Of a stretch of 64,000 nt of DNA, positions 39,301-45,294 are shown one piece after another (position 1 is the stretch's first letter; every line of letters starts with the position of its first letter). A program made the position numbers and the translations under genes. Where the stretch lies: positions 1,264,583 through 1,328,582 of the forward strand of contig NZ_NSBU01000007.1 of NCBI RefSeq assembly GCF_002285415.1, written 5' to 3'. Below the pieces are notes generated by a model. That model ran no database searches. It had not been told where the DNA came from and was given only the letters and a program-made list of their open reading frames with translations. Source of the DNA: Actibacterium pelagium. GTDB lineage: Bacteria; Pseudomonadota; Alphaproteobacteria; Rhodobacterales; Rhodobacteraceae.

Positions 39301-41090
39301 GTTCCATCCAGAACGCTGAGCGTCAGTTGGTTATAGCCTTCCAGCGCTGTGAATTGCCCCGCATTCAGCGCCTCGCCGTCCTGCGTGTCAGTCAGTTTTG
39401 TCAACGCCACATTGCCTGCGGCTTCAGTGTAGCCAAGGCTGGTTTTGTCGATGGTGAAAGTCTCTGCAAGACCAGTAAAGAAGGACGACAGATCGGTCAG
39501 AAGATCGCTGAAACCCAGATCGGTCAGCGGAATATCCACGTCAAAGGCGCTGTTCTGCAGGGTGCCTGCAATGGTGCTGCCGATATCCTGCAGGAACTGG
39601 ATCACTTGATCGGTGCCCATGGCCGCCAGCGTGCCAAGCGCCTCTTCCAGCGCGGCCTCAAGGGCCGGGTCCAACGTGCCGTCGGTCAAATCAATGCTGA
39701 AACCGAAGGCTGCGTTGTTCAGAAACTCTTGAATCCGGCCCTCGGGGCCAGTGCTGTCCAGCACTGAGGACAAGGTGATCGCGCCGGTAAAGGCCTGATC
39801 AACAACACCGAATGCGACCTCTCCGTCAAAGTCCAGCGCTGCCAGCTGATAGGTCGTGTCGGCGACGATATCGGTGTAAGAACCCGCGCCAACTTCTTGA
39901 ATTCGCGCATCAATACCGAGACTAAACGCATCACCGTAGAAGTCGATCGGGTCAGACAGAGCCGTGAAGTCAAACTCAAACCCAAGATCCATCAGCGGAT
40001 CGACTTCCGCAAACAGGCCAATCTGGGCGGTCTCGAACCCGGCCACCCCGAGTTCCAGCAAGCCAAGGCTGATCGAGGGGGGCGTCGCAAAAGAAAACAC
40101 GCCGCCAACTTCCATCAGCGGGGCAAAGTTGAATTCGTGGATGTTCAGACCGATGGTCTCGATCACACCGCCGGTTTCTTCGACGAGTCCCAGCAACTCG
40201 AACTCGATGGCAGAACTGTCGCTGCCAGTGGCCAAAGCGTCGAAAGGCAGCGTAATGCCCGGTACGGCGGCACGGATCATGTCACCGAAATCGGCCACGG
40301 CTTGCGGCAGGTTCACGCTGACATCAACGCCACCTGAAAGGGTGTCTTCGGTAAAGGAAACAACGGTTTCGCCGCCCAGCTGAATATCGTTCAACTGCAC
40401 CGACAGTGCGCCCGATGGCAGACCAAGCGCGGTGGTGAAGGCTTCGTCAAACCACGTTTCAACCAGATCAAGGTCTGACACCGAACCATAATCAAGACCG
40501 GCAGTATTCACCAAATCGGTCAACGACGTGGCGACATCGCCGTTGGTGAAATTGTCGATATTATAGACGGCTAAAACCTGCGTCGCCGTGAACGGACCAC
40601 TATAGGTTTCGGTACCAGTATAGGCCGCTTCCAACTGGCCATTCACGTCATCGGCGACCGCCTGTGCAAATGTTGTGGTCAGAAGACCTTCGATGGTCGT
40701 AAAGGTCGCGTCGCGCATATCGGTCAGGGCGTCGCGAATACGCTCTACCGCTTCGGTCACCGCGTTCAGGTCGGACGAACTGACGGCCCCCGCAGTATCC
40801 ACCACGGCTTCGACCACATCAAAGGCGGTATTTGCGTCGGTTTCCAGCTGGTCAAGGAAGCTGGTAATCGCACCGAATTCTTCGTCAAACTGCTGTTCGA
40901 ACGCCTGCGCGATTCCGGTCAGGGCCGAGGACAGGACCGTGGTCGAAGACAGGTCCCATTCAAGGTTGGCGTCCAGAAGGATCCGTGGCTCCAGCGGCAG
41001 GGCCCGCTCGATACGTCGGTTGTCCCGGGTCGGCTTTGCCATGGCCAAAGGCAGCGAGTTGTCAGCTGACAAAACCTTATACTGTCCCAT
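27381..41090 (-). CDS. Giant LEPR-xLL RTX-repeat protein, 4569 residues
   Basis: An unbroken frame of 13.7 kb. The N terminus has no hydrophobic signal peptide but carries L-E-P-R-I-L-L-D-A at residues 33-41, the LEPR-xLL mark known from the N termini of very large repetitive surface proteins and thought to be a sorting signal. Residues about 50-2500 are an acidic, strand-rich region with recurring modules. About 2540-4380 are RTX-like Ca-binding repeats (G-G-x-G-x-D variants such as GGNDTITTG and YVLGDSGEI), partly as 238-residue super-repeats. The last 190 residues are helical and acidic. GGGGGA precedes the ATG. Its partners in the operon are outer-membrane and M50/HlyD genes, so surface display or secretion is inferred; adhesion or biofilm use is a guess. 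Confidence 0.9.
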   Translation of the reverse strand: MGQYKVLSADNSLPLAMAKPTRDNRRIERALPLEPRILLDANLEWDLSSTTVLSSALTGIAQAFEQQFDEEFGAITSFLDQLETDANTAFDVVEAVVDTAGAVSSSDLNAVTEAVERIRDALTDMRDATFTTIEGLLTTTFAQAVADDVNGQLEAAYTGTETYSGPFTATQVLAVYNIDNFTNGDVATSLTDLVNTAGLDYGSVSDLDLVETWFDEAFTTALGLPSGALSVQLNDIQLGGETVVSFTEDTLSGGVDVSVNLPQAVADFGDMIRAAVPGITLPFDALATGSDSSAIEFELLGLVEETGGVIETIGLNIHEFNFAPLMEVGGVFSFATPPSISLGLLELGVAGFETAQIGLFAEVDPLMDLGFEFDFTALSDPIDFYGDAFSLGIDARIQEVGAGSYTDIVADTTYQLAALDFDGEVAFGVVDQAFTGAITLSSVLDSTGPEGRIQEFLNNAAFGFSIDLTDGTLDPALEAALEEALGTLAAMGTDQVIQFLQDIGSTIAGTLQNSAFDVDIPLTDLGFSDLLTDLSSFFTGLAETFTIDKTSLGYTEAAGNVALTKLTDTQDGEALNAGQFTALEGYNQLTLSVLDGTATPKVVTIDLTGTDAVDDSLSVEDRMTSLAALLQAALSTYGFTVSLTNAHGLRIVSTQKPGTGGGDPTYNTFAVTSARRTDASQDDDFSLANLGFDIGALNTVLDSFGDDTVEDVLRYVIETSTATLGAVDMTELSGVKALRFQVTVDGRDQFVDVTNAAGWADLASLITDFNTALDNVDIGVTVSASGGGFSFALDADEARTVAISVDPSQLLRALDVEGLIGWVNAELATTFTGAELELTEDGELIFHFPEISASLSVDSGDGLYFQASDLGLGALGDVQLSAELEATLLASFDSAIGIDLVGFGSDLIGGGSGSALEEKSSFSGDLADALLDNVFLTDLELRAEVTGTADNITGSADVGLVSVAIGADDASSNFVVVNAQLEATLIGSNLTDGFNDQLTFRNLHDAVADKFTLDGGGNVVRTPAPGLGSLLGRYELQGGIVVDGDGQGLDTSGDPVTAAANAQIVDAFDYTGSDELAQLMARLGDVKVTVAGIPGINEGIIDAVGVTIVDLADIQGTFDVKLIAESASAQAALDGLTNLENGDILDTLSAIANMLVVVGETLSDRLPFLAQDIPLLNFSILDQLNFAADFLEALQELRNNPQQGLDVMQGYLEEVFGEGNVTLTWDAENTTILFDLSFAFLEDYQESVPFNIDLAQILGDQLVDYLGEDLADVVSGLVDVSGDGELTFDPLLSLDFSFGIDLTPTLVEPTVIAAADIALAELATVSSVNFRPGGGNDIRIIWKDVESGTQKQVELDLSAYTSLDELVTAINTAVSSTFKVGASDPSTVSFTYDEVTGLLTLSDSNSHLIDNTGVNALFGGDAVDSADDGGTQSISLEAGIDFAAEHNFTLTINGEAVGISVPAEASRDQVGFEAAVTTALQDAAIPRGALTEIAAPLLDIALSQLVVLVDDAGTLKLQATNFAEANGYDPISFSVSGEDVSKAIEFRLAELGGSNIGSLMGFDADDATVEGDLISEELFESVVAGAPRVYLDTAKSGIRASFVAGVEDGLNLQLGLGPLTLDVQNGRAMLNAGLDADGNPIDEDNDGIIDPAYLAFLINDIDGDANDDQYDLTHLFEISDDPALEWADLFGFDVKMGLDIELPLSDSLGLFDPAVNKLIWQSNLLSVVDGANWQDLDLSDIGATFEGDLISLYLGNGIDMDNFELTIPSLDEFLSNMNVLSLLNDPRLVLNGLDAMLRQMQETFDRFLGGIDLPIVGDAIGAGVTFFDEFRYKVLEPALAYAETPLEDGTLPTTVDLITGFVNEKLNEVLGTSDVVYLQAYLNTDGSTEESYIYGVLNFDGIIFQEMMDIDFDFGIPGFSLEVEEGSQILMQLDYLVNIGFGYDRNGFFLLNDTDVAETQIKFTVDAGTFEGSMSVFDVLGITAEAITLNPSDSTQVVSRASAAGQTGTALLTATLEGDLYGETGLEILNPDDQGSNAAVGEDGAYRDFSGVTPLDADDNVLSFETVVYTAQLDTGNLIAFDFIAEVDIQIGLEGNILDPSTGEPVQVAGKDVIPSVNTELVFNGLYSVTDGLNITELAFRNVRLDANVLYEALIKPILDPIMQFINPLSDFFDFLTDPPVGIILDLLGNVFPIIGIAKSVADVIDDVLDFVVTLHETGGWVLFGDFVFTEQADEMQSGQTTMKNVDKRDIQRSGATTAQSAGTEFGTFGNINKGFSLTIPLLQDPFSAINILTGNYDEVDLVRARFTLFNLDTGVIDIADEILSSFGAPGWVSSIIKSAFSATIEARLKSKFEVGYDLSGLVNFANTLDAERLLDGVFIDAAPGSLVDVYIGASMSLNAGIAGIDASGYAGVQLTFNDPNGDGKLRIPELIAVLETAYEAAGDDPLDALGYIFAGTASYGFYLRFWAGINLPWPLPDLKWSTTVFDISDSIDFGGNAIPARIATEVENAGDTSYLNIGARAGANMTTMSEDGNDSVTISGPNSPIAVSYSVNGQTQTGTIDDTAGALVVQAGEGNNNINLAAVTSTSTTLPTITYTGNGRDVITLPRAGVHVVFAGGGNDTITAAAGATGTYIIFGEDGQDTVNIDGGNVIYIGDTDYKMRDQFMTQFASTNVSISAILNLIGINANGTVNASAAANYEAGGVTYNLAGLLAKYTEISQLTAESVNETITLGGGNHTVLTGKGSDTITVALNGTGTVNILSGAGNDKITAGGSNVFIEGGAGRDLIQVEGTNTEVWGWGKAAGIDGLNSGDAAIDALAIKDGSDIIIGGTGNDAIYGQIGNEITEGRLGNDTIAGGIGGDFITGGTFLMKYATSGAVIDITTFDVDAPLREGITIETQDLADGNDSILGGTGADVLLGGGGSDTMRGGDGNDVLMGDFGRITLSSNLIAEGVITTLMTSANAGTDDLEGGFGNDILIAGAALAGQSETMVDLYGDNIILGDFGEIRGTRVLEAATQVISIAAAAGGADSVVTGRGNDLIIGGEGNDVIDSGLGADLILGDLGTLDITAGTVTGLSSATDGDDQITTGVDRPAEYGSPATPDLKDIVIGGMGGDTVSTQAGGLVFIGDGGVITLNPIALATLRSYTPLATGATEEEQAADQNALNLIATIAQAVESTSNASDGGDSVTTTGGDNVMVLGGGGDTATLANGDNYVLGDDGKITITPNDDYSGLLIDMVTAESLATSNSDTITAADGLSILIGGEGGDSIMAGQGDNLILGDSGSINRDATTADLAVTMTSRTHADDGNDTVSSGNGNHAVVLGGGNDGLTLGNGTNYVVGDSGQIVMTDVVRPTTLDHTVGGSDTITTGSGMDYIFGGSAGDSIDAGEGINHVLGDNGTWTDDLLQSTYTAQDGNDMVSTGAADDFVILGGGADTATLGDGQNYVLGDSGEITLTGDRRLESSDSVTGGSDTITSGQHDDMIIGGSAGDSIAAGEGTNHILGDSGSINMAATAALISACSDEDGNDTVTSGNGSDYVILGDGSDQASLGNGLNVVIGDSGRIIGDDDQTILGTSPLAETTDSDCGGNDTITTGTGDDVVLGGSGADSITAGNGTNHVLGDNGSKTDDLLQSTYVQPATGVVGDGNDTVTTGDGQDFVILGGGDDSATLYDPSGDGSADSTNFALGDSGEITLTGDRRLESSDSVTGGADTITSGDNDDMIIGGSGADSLTAGHGTNHILGDSGSINMAATAAITSARSAQDGNDTVNAGDGDDYVILGDGSELADLGNGNNVVIGDSGQITGDTGQTVLGSSPLVETSDPDFGGNDDITTGTGNDIVIGGTGNDTIAAGDGTNHILGDNGSKTDTALISRYESTDGQDSVTSGSGTDYVILGGEADWANTGDGQNYVLGDSGQINLGAVISTLTTDQDEGGSDTITTGAGDDFVSGGKDGDLITLGDGNNRALGDFGTYDEVGQLISATDSDDGADTVDAGVGHDFVILGGDDDVATLGDGNNRVIGDSGEIIWLDGQNGRLASSASGIGGNDSITTGLGEDAIIGGFANDTINGGAGNNAVLGDNGVIILDPGATNVRTRTLTTVDPSIGGADTITTLGGHDVIAGGTDNDTIRSGAGDDAILGDNGEYISSHLSGIGSFTGEVLTFGGDDQIFSEDDNDMIIAGQGNDYVEVGNGEDVAFGDDGTITHVNWTDVQTLVMTNPELGGNDTLTAEDTDLDNILLGQAGADTLIGGNHDDIMQGDLSLMTLYSFAAALPGQSAVDRLETMESIRIDVAYDDLFYGGSGRDLMVGGFGGDEMHGEDGQDVLIGDTIILWRTLTLNPDSTLLEEIQADTNFAFVEGGYDLVYGEDGPDIMIGNLGPDLFFGDTASDLIYSDGYTGYFRGYWPVTKFAGGTPQLFLITSNFAGPGAIDVVSESQQDNAIGAPLDFVLQQERDELPMSKTEDGTLFSEAYEGMSDARNSYANFVEQVLDFLESDQLIESLAVLSASGVDDDVLHAAIKAAIVDQFAYGWDIDSVMFHRVIEQMIDFMLSRLSVDSEGEQADADNAGNSVTRIAAE
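29490..31060 (-). repeat. Long coding super-repeats in the RTX region
   Basis: Blocks of about 230-238 codons recur. For instance, the segment encoding G-E-I-T-L-T-G-D-R-R-L-E-S-S-D-S occurs at about 30,000 and again 714 bases away at about 30,715 (exactly 238 codons), and the block ending T-D-D-L-L-Q-S-T-Y occurs at about 30,210 and 30,880. They are nearly identical in DNA, which marks recent duplication and makes copy-number change likely. Confidence 0.75.
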
Positions 41091-41165
41091 GTTTTAGTTC
41101 CCCCAGACTCGTAACATTACCGTTCGCAGGCCCCGAAAACAGGCGGGACCCTTGTCGCCACAAAC

Positions 41166-41185
41166 GGGCACAGATATCTGCGCCC
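41166..41185 (-). promoter_or_regulatory. Intercistronic hairpin before the giant gene
   Basis: On the minus strand GGGCGCAGA-TA-TCTGTGCCC pairs end to end (one G-U), 7 bases after the barrel gene's stop and 75 bases before the giant gene. No T-run follows, so it may protect or process mRNA rather than end it, tuning the amount of the barrel against the giant protein. Confidence 0.5.
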
Positions 41186-41192
41186 CTACAAA

Positions 41193-42272
41193 TCAGAACA
41201 CCGCGTTCAAGCTAAGCGAGAAAGTCTGCGTCTCGTCGCCATCACGTGTGTTCATGGGTTCCGCGACCGAGGCCCGAAGGCGCCCGAACCCGGCATCCCA
41301 ATTCAAAGAAATCCCCGCGCTGCTGCGCAAGTGATAGTCGTTGCTGCTGACCGATGCGGTTGCACCGGGCAAATCCCAGACCGACCCAAAATCGGTGAAG
41401 ACACCGATACTTAGGTCACGGCGCGGAAGCGGTGTCAGCACTTCCAAAGTGCCGAATACATAACGCGTGCCGCCCAAAGCCTCGCCCGTGTCCACGTCGC
41501 GCGGACCAAGGCCGCCGTAGGAAAATCCGCGCGGGCTGGTGCCGCCAAGGAACGCACGGTCAATGACCGACACATGCTCCCCATCGCGACCTTCGATCAC
41601 ACCGGTTTCGGCCATCACGTTCAGCACAGATTTTCCGAACAGCGGAAGCATATTGTTGGTCCCCACAGCCACCTGCGAGAACTTGCGTGCGCCGCCCAGA
41701 CCGGACAGGCGAACACTGGCATAAGCAGAATTTCCAGGAGCAAGGATGTCATCCGTGTCACGCGTTGACCATCTCAACGAGGCGCCAATGCCCGCCGCGT
41801 GGGATTTACCTTCGTCGATGGTGATGAAATCCGACACGTCATCGCCGAACCCGTCCAGCTCGGTTTCGGTCCAAAACAACTCTGTGCTGTAAGATAGGCT
41901 GTCTGTCAGGTCCACTGACAGGCCAAGCGCTGCTCCCCAAGAGGTCTCGTCATACGATTGGAAATCCCAATCCGATCCAGATCCTTTGACGGACAGCTTC
42001 ACCTGAGCATTGTTGCCCAACGACGTGGTATCCAGCCCCCAGACCTTAGAGGCGCGCAGGTTGGCGCCAAAGCCTTCTTCCCCGGCACGATAGGTCAAGC
42101 CAACGTCGATGCCCTTGGACAGGATGTCTTCGACATCCAACGACACGAACGCAGTCGCCCCGTATTTGGTCGAATAGCTTAGCCCAGTGGACAGCTCGCC
42201 AACGGCCTGAGCTTGTCCCAGCCCCGGAGCGGTCATCAGAAGAATAGCGGCGAGTGCGCGCGTCTTAGTCAC
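41193..42272 (-). CDS. Omp85-type outer-membrane barrel without POTRA domains
   Basis: The 359-residue product starts at a GTG (AAGGGA 10 bases upstream) and has a signal peptide of about 22 residues (cleavage near AQA). The mature part is a row of amphipathic strands ending in F-S-L-S-L-N-A-V-F with a terminal Phe, as in outer-membrane barrels. The Omp85 loop-6 signature is clear: F-L-G-G-T-S-P-R-G-F-S-Y-G-G-L-G-P-R-D, including the (V/P)RGF motif, followed by G-G-T-R-Y-V-F-G-T-L-E. BamA, TamA and TpsB proteins have POTRA domains in front of the barrel; this one has none. It directly precedes the giant gene, suggesting it is that protein's outer-membrane pore or anchor. Confidence 0.8.
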   Translation of the reverse strand: MTKTRALAAILLMTAPGLGQAQAVGELSTGLSYSTKYGATAFVSLDVEDILSKGIDVGLTYRAGEEGFGANLRASKVWGLDTTSLGNNAQVKLSVKGSGSDWDFQSYDETSWGAALGLSVDLTDSLSYSTELFWTETELDGFGDDVSDFITIDEGKSHAAGIGASLRWSTRDTDDILAPGNSAYASVRLSGLGGARKFSQVAVGTNNMLPLFGKSVLNVMAETGVIEGRDGEHVSVIDRAFLGGTSPRGFSYGGLGPRDVDTGEALGGTRYVFGTLEVLTPLPRRDLSIGVFTDFGSVWDLPGATASVSSNDYHLRSSAGISLNWDAGFGRLRASVAEPMNTRDGDETQTFSLSLNAVF

Positions 42273-42273
42273 G

Positions 42274-43113
42274 TTACATAGTCCCTTGCATCGGCATCAG
42301 GCATTTGCTGCCCGGCAGCACGTCTGGCGCGTCAAGTTTGAAGAACACGCTGACCGTGTTCGACGCCAGATCGGCAAGCTGCGCCACGTAGTCCAGTTGG
42401 ACCGGCTGAGGCGCGCCGTCGTTGATGAAAATTTCGAAAGTCTCGCGCTGCAAAAGCGCCGAAAGCTGCGCCGAGGGGACGAAGGTCTCGACCCGCAGCG
42501 GCTGGTTCACATAGATGGTGGCGACGGGGCGACCTGCGGTCCCCTCGCCCGGATCAACCAGATCTTCCCCCACAACGCCCGCGACTTGCGCACGTATGGT
42601 CGAGAGCTCGATCAGGGTTCGGGCGCGTTCGACCTCGACCGCGGCCAGATCAAGACGCTCGCGTTCCTGCTGAATGTTGTCCTTGGTGATCGAAAGTTCC
42701 AGAAGCGCATCTTCGTGGTCGGCTACGGACACCGCCTTGCGCTTAACCCCTTCAGCCAGACGCGCCTCGCGCTTCTTGGCCCCTTGGAAACGGGTTTCGG
42801 CGGCGGCCAACCCTCCCTGAGATGATGCCGTAAGCTCTGCGATCCGCAGTTCAGCCCGGGCCAGAGCGCTGTTCAATTCGACCAGCGGGTCTCCCGGGGC
42901 AACACGTGCCCCCGGTTCGACGAACACTTTGTCCACCACGCCATCAAGGATCGAATTCACCTCGACCACGCGCAGGGGTTTGATGGTGCAGTTCATCATT
43001 GGTCTGGCTTTGTTACCCTGACGGGCATTGAAGTCCTCGATGGATGTAACAGACTGGGCTGCCGCGATATGCGGCAGCACCAAAGCCAGTACTCCGGTCG
43101 AGAAAGCCTTCAT
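42274..43113 (-). CDS. Periplasmic adaptor (membrane fusion protein), soluble type
   Basis: The 279-residue protein has a signal peptide (about 19 residues, ending A-A-A-Q) and the adaptor layout: lipoyl half V-V-E-V-N-S-I-L-D-G-V-V-D-K-V-F, a helical hairpin of about 85 residues, second lipoyl half A-Q-V-A-G-V-V-G, and a beta-barrel part. A single Cys near residue 42 precedes the domain. It is shorter than RND or MacA adaptors. It overlaps the TolC gene by TGATG and is followed by the barrel gene; it probably links the TolC-like channel to an inner-membrane partner, here perhaps the M50/HlyD pair. Confidence 0.8.
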   Translation of the reverse strand: MKAFSTGVLALVLPHIAAAQSVTSIEDFNARQGNKARPMMNCTIKPLRVVEVNSILDGVVDKVFVEPGARVAPGDPLVELNSALARAELRIAELTASSQGGLAAAETRFQGAKKREARLAEGVKRKAVSVADHEDALLELSITKDNIQQERERLDLAAVEVERARTLIELSTIRAQVAGVVGEDLVDPGEGTAGRPVATIYVNQPLRVETFVPSAQLSALLQRETFEIFINDGAPQPVQLDYVAQLADLASNTVSVFFKLDAPDVLPGSKCLMPMQGTM

Positions 43114-44600
43114 CAGAAGGCCGCCTTGGCCAGATCTTCACCCATCAGATATTGCAGGCGAGCCCAGGCACGCAGGTATTCCGCCTGGTAATAAGACACA
43201 CGCTCACGCGCTAGGTTCAGGCGCAATTGGCGGGCCGCTACGGCCAGATCGACCGACTCACCCGCTTCAACCCGTTGACGTTCCGAGCTTAGCGCACGAC
43301 CTGCCTGCGATGCCGCTGAGCGCGCGCTGCTGACGGCTTTGCTAAGCTGCCCCATGCGTGCGTGGGTGGCGCGGATTTCGGTTTCCAGCTGACGTCGGCT
43401 GGCGTGGTATTCCAGCACCTCGGCCCGCGCATCTACGGTGGCCGGCAGACGGGCATAACCGTTGCCCCGCGCGTTGAAGATTGGAATTGTCAGGCGAAGG
43501 CCGACAGTCGTGTCTTCGGTTTCGGACCCGCCACCAAAACGGCTGGCCTCGCGGGTTTCAGCCTCAAGCGTGGCATAGGCGTTCAGGACAGGCGCGAAGT
43601 CTTCCGAAAGCGCCCTCTTCCGGTTGATTTCTGCCCCAACAGCACGCAGCGCGGATGCCATAACGGCCGGGTTGTTGGTCAGGCCAGCCTCGACCGCGTC
43701 ATCTGCGGACACTCGGCGCTCCGCCCCGAAAATAGAGCTGGGCAGTTGAACATCACTGATATCGCGCACAACAGCGCCGGTCAGGAAGGACAGATCGCCG
43801 ATGGCGTTAGCGTAACGGGCGGATTCGTTGGCCTCTTCGGCGGCAAGGTTCGCGCGTTCGCTGCGAAGCGAGCTTTCTTCCACCACATTGCCAAGACCGA
43901 TTTCTTCCAGCGCGTTACGGCTGTTGATTTGACGACCAATCAGGTTTTGGCGCTGCCGCAGAGATGCCGACTGTCGTTTGGCCTGAACGGCGACGACATA
44001 AGCGTCGAAGACCTCATAGGACACGTCGCGAACGGTGCCGATATAGTCAACCTCGGCAAGGCTGCGGGCGTTCTTGGCGTATTGAATGCCAAAGATGCGA
44101 CCCAAATCCAGAATCGGTTGCTGGAGCATCAGCGTTGTGGTGGTGACCGGGTATTGCGCTTCGCCCAACTCAAAGACTTCGTTGTCGGTCGAGATCACGG
44201 CCTGATCGACCTCGCTTTGATCGTAAACAAAGCTTACCTGAGGAAGATAGCCGAAGATCGCGTTCAGACGCAGCGCATCGGCTTTGTTGATCGATTGAGC
44301 GGCGGCACCGATGCGGGTGTTACGCTCCAGCGCCGAGGCCAGAAGCTGGGGCAACTGTGCGCGGTCAGCGACTTCCACCTGCGAGCCATAAGGGCCAGCC
44401 AGCGCGCCTGTCGCATTCTCTTTGCCCAGCAACTTGGCCAAGCGTTCATCCGACTTGGCTTTGTGATCGGAATCGATCCCGTTTTCAAGAAGGCCTGCCA
44501 GACGCTCATCTGTTGCTTTGGTCGTCGCGCCCTCGCCACATCCGATCAGACCGCCAGCCATCGCCAGCGCAGCAACGTGCTTCGCGTATTTAAAAGACAT
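43113..44600 (-). CDS. TolC-family outer-membrane lipoprotein
   Basis: The 495-residue protein opens with a lipoprotein signal peptide (L-I-G-C lipobox, Cys21). Residues about 28-62 hold two copies of a D-E-R-L-A-(G/K)-L-L unit, not part of usual TolC. The rest is the TolC/OEP fold: long coiled helices with strand-forming segments such as F-G-I-Q-Y-A-K-N-A-R-S-L and L-T-I-P-I-F-N-A-R-G-N, the latter a typical OEP motif (hydrophobic-P-I/L-F-x-x-G). It would form the outer-membrane exit channel. It is the first gene of the operon; GGGGAGAG lies just upstream of the ATG at 44600. Confidence 0.88.
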   Translation of the reverse strand: MSFKYAKHVAALAMAGGLIGCGEGATTKATDERLAGLLENGIDSDHKAKSDERLAKLLGKENATGALAGPYGSQVEVADRAQLPQLLASALERNTRIGAAAQSINKADALRLNAIFGYLPQVSFVYDQSEVDQAVISTDNEVFELGEAQYPVTTTTLMLQQPILDLGRIFGIQYAKNARSLAEVDYIGTVRDVSYEVFDAYVVAVQAKRQSASLRQRQNLIGRQINSRNALEEIGLGNVVEESSLRSERANLAAEEANESARYANAIGDLSFLTGAVVRDISDVQLPSSIFGAERRVSADDAVEAGLTNNPAVMASALRAVGAEINRKRALSEDFAPVLNAYATLEAETREASRFGGGSETEDTTVGLRLTIPIFNARGNGYARLPATVDARAEVLEYHASRRQLETEIRATHARMGQLSKAVSSARSAASQAGRALSSERQRVEAGESVDLAVAARQLRLNLARERVSYYQAEYLRAWARLQYLMGEDLAKAAF

Positions 44601-45294
44601 CTGCTCTCCCCATCGCGCCGATTTTAAATAATCGGGCAGTTACTCGTCACAACAGCACTTTGGCTTCCCATCCAAAGCTTTGATTTTTCCACCAGAAGTA
44701 GAAGATTGGTAGCCGCTCATGCAATCTGCGATTTCACCTAGATCTTCGGTTTGTGTCACCTATCGGACAATTGCCAACGATCTTCAGGAAAAACCTCACA
44801 CTGAGACTACGCCACCCTCCTTAACGCCTTGCTAGTTACGACCTTTGTAAGGGTGATTATGTCCTAAATGTGGCAAGCCAAATCCTATCTTGCGCAACAT
44901 TGAACAACGGCTCTCGAAAGTCGGCTGACGGACATTCAAAGTCGACAAAAAAATCGAACGAGATGATCAAGGCGGTTAATCTTTAGGCACCTAAAAGCGA
45001 GAGAAGGCGGCGCGTTCAGGACATCCCTATGGATTCTTCGTTGCGTGAATCGCCATTTGATCCACCACTATCAGACGCGGCACCGCATAACCTTTTGGCT
45101 ATTAAAATGCGAAATTCAGAACGACAGCAGTGCTATCGGTAGCATTGTCGCCCTCAACAGATCATTCAACTCGTGAAAATCAGGGTCGACATTAAGGAGG
45201 GAAAATCGCCGCATCCCTGCTTAAGAGCACCAACCCCGCTGGACCTTTGTTGCGCAATGGTTCATATGAGGGGGAACAAGGACCGGAGGGTTTT
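44601..45294. other. Long divergent intergenic region
   Basis: The gap of 694 bases separates the exporter operon (leftward) from the NDUFA12 gene (rightward). It is AT-rich and has no open frame that looks coding. It carries a leftward promoter candidate (44625-44652) and, closer to NDUFA12, an unresolved rightward promoter. Its length suggests several regulator sites. Confidence 0.5.
44625..44652 (-). promoter_or_regulatory. Candidate promoter of the exporter operon
   Basis: On the minus strand TTGTGA and TATTTA are 16 bases apart. A start of transcription near 44618 would give a leader of about 18 bases containing the GGGGAGAG ribosome site. Confidence 0.4.
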
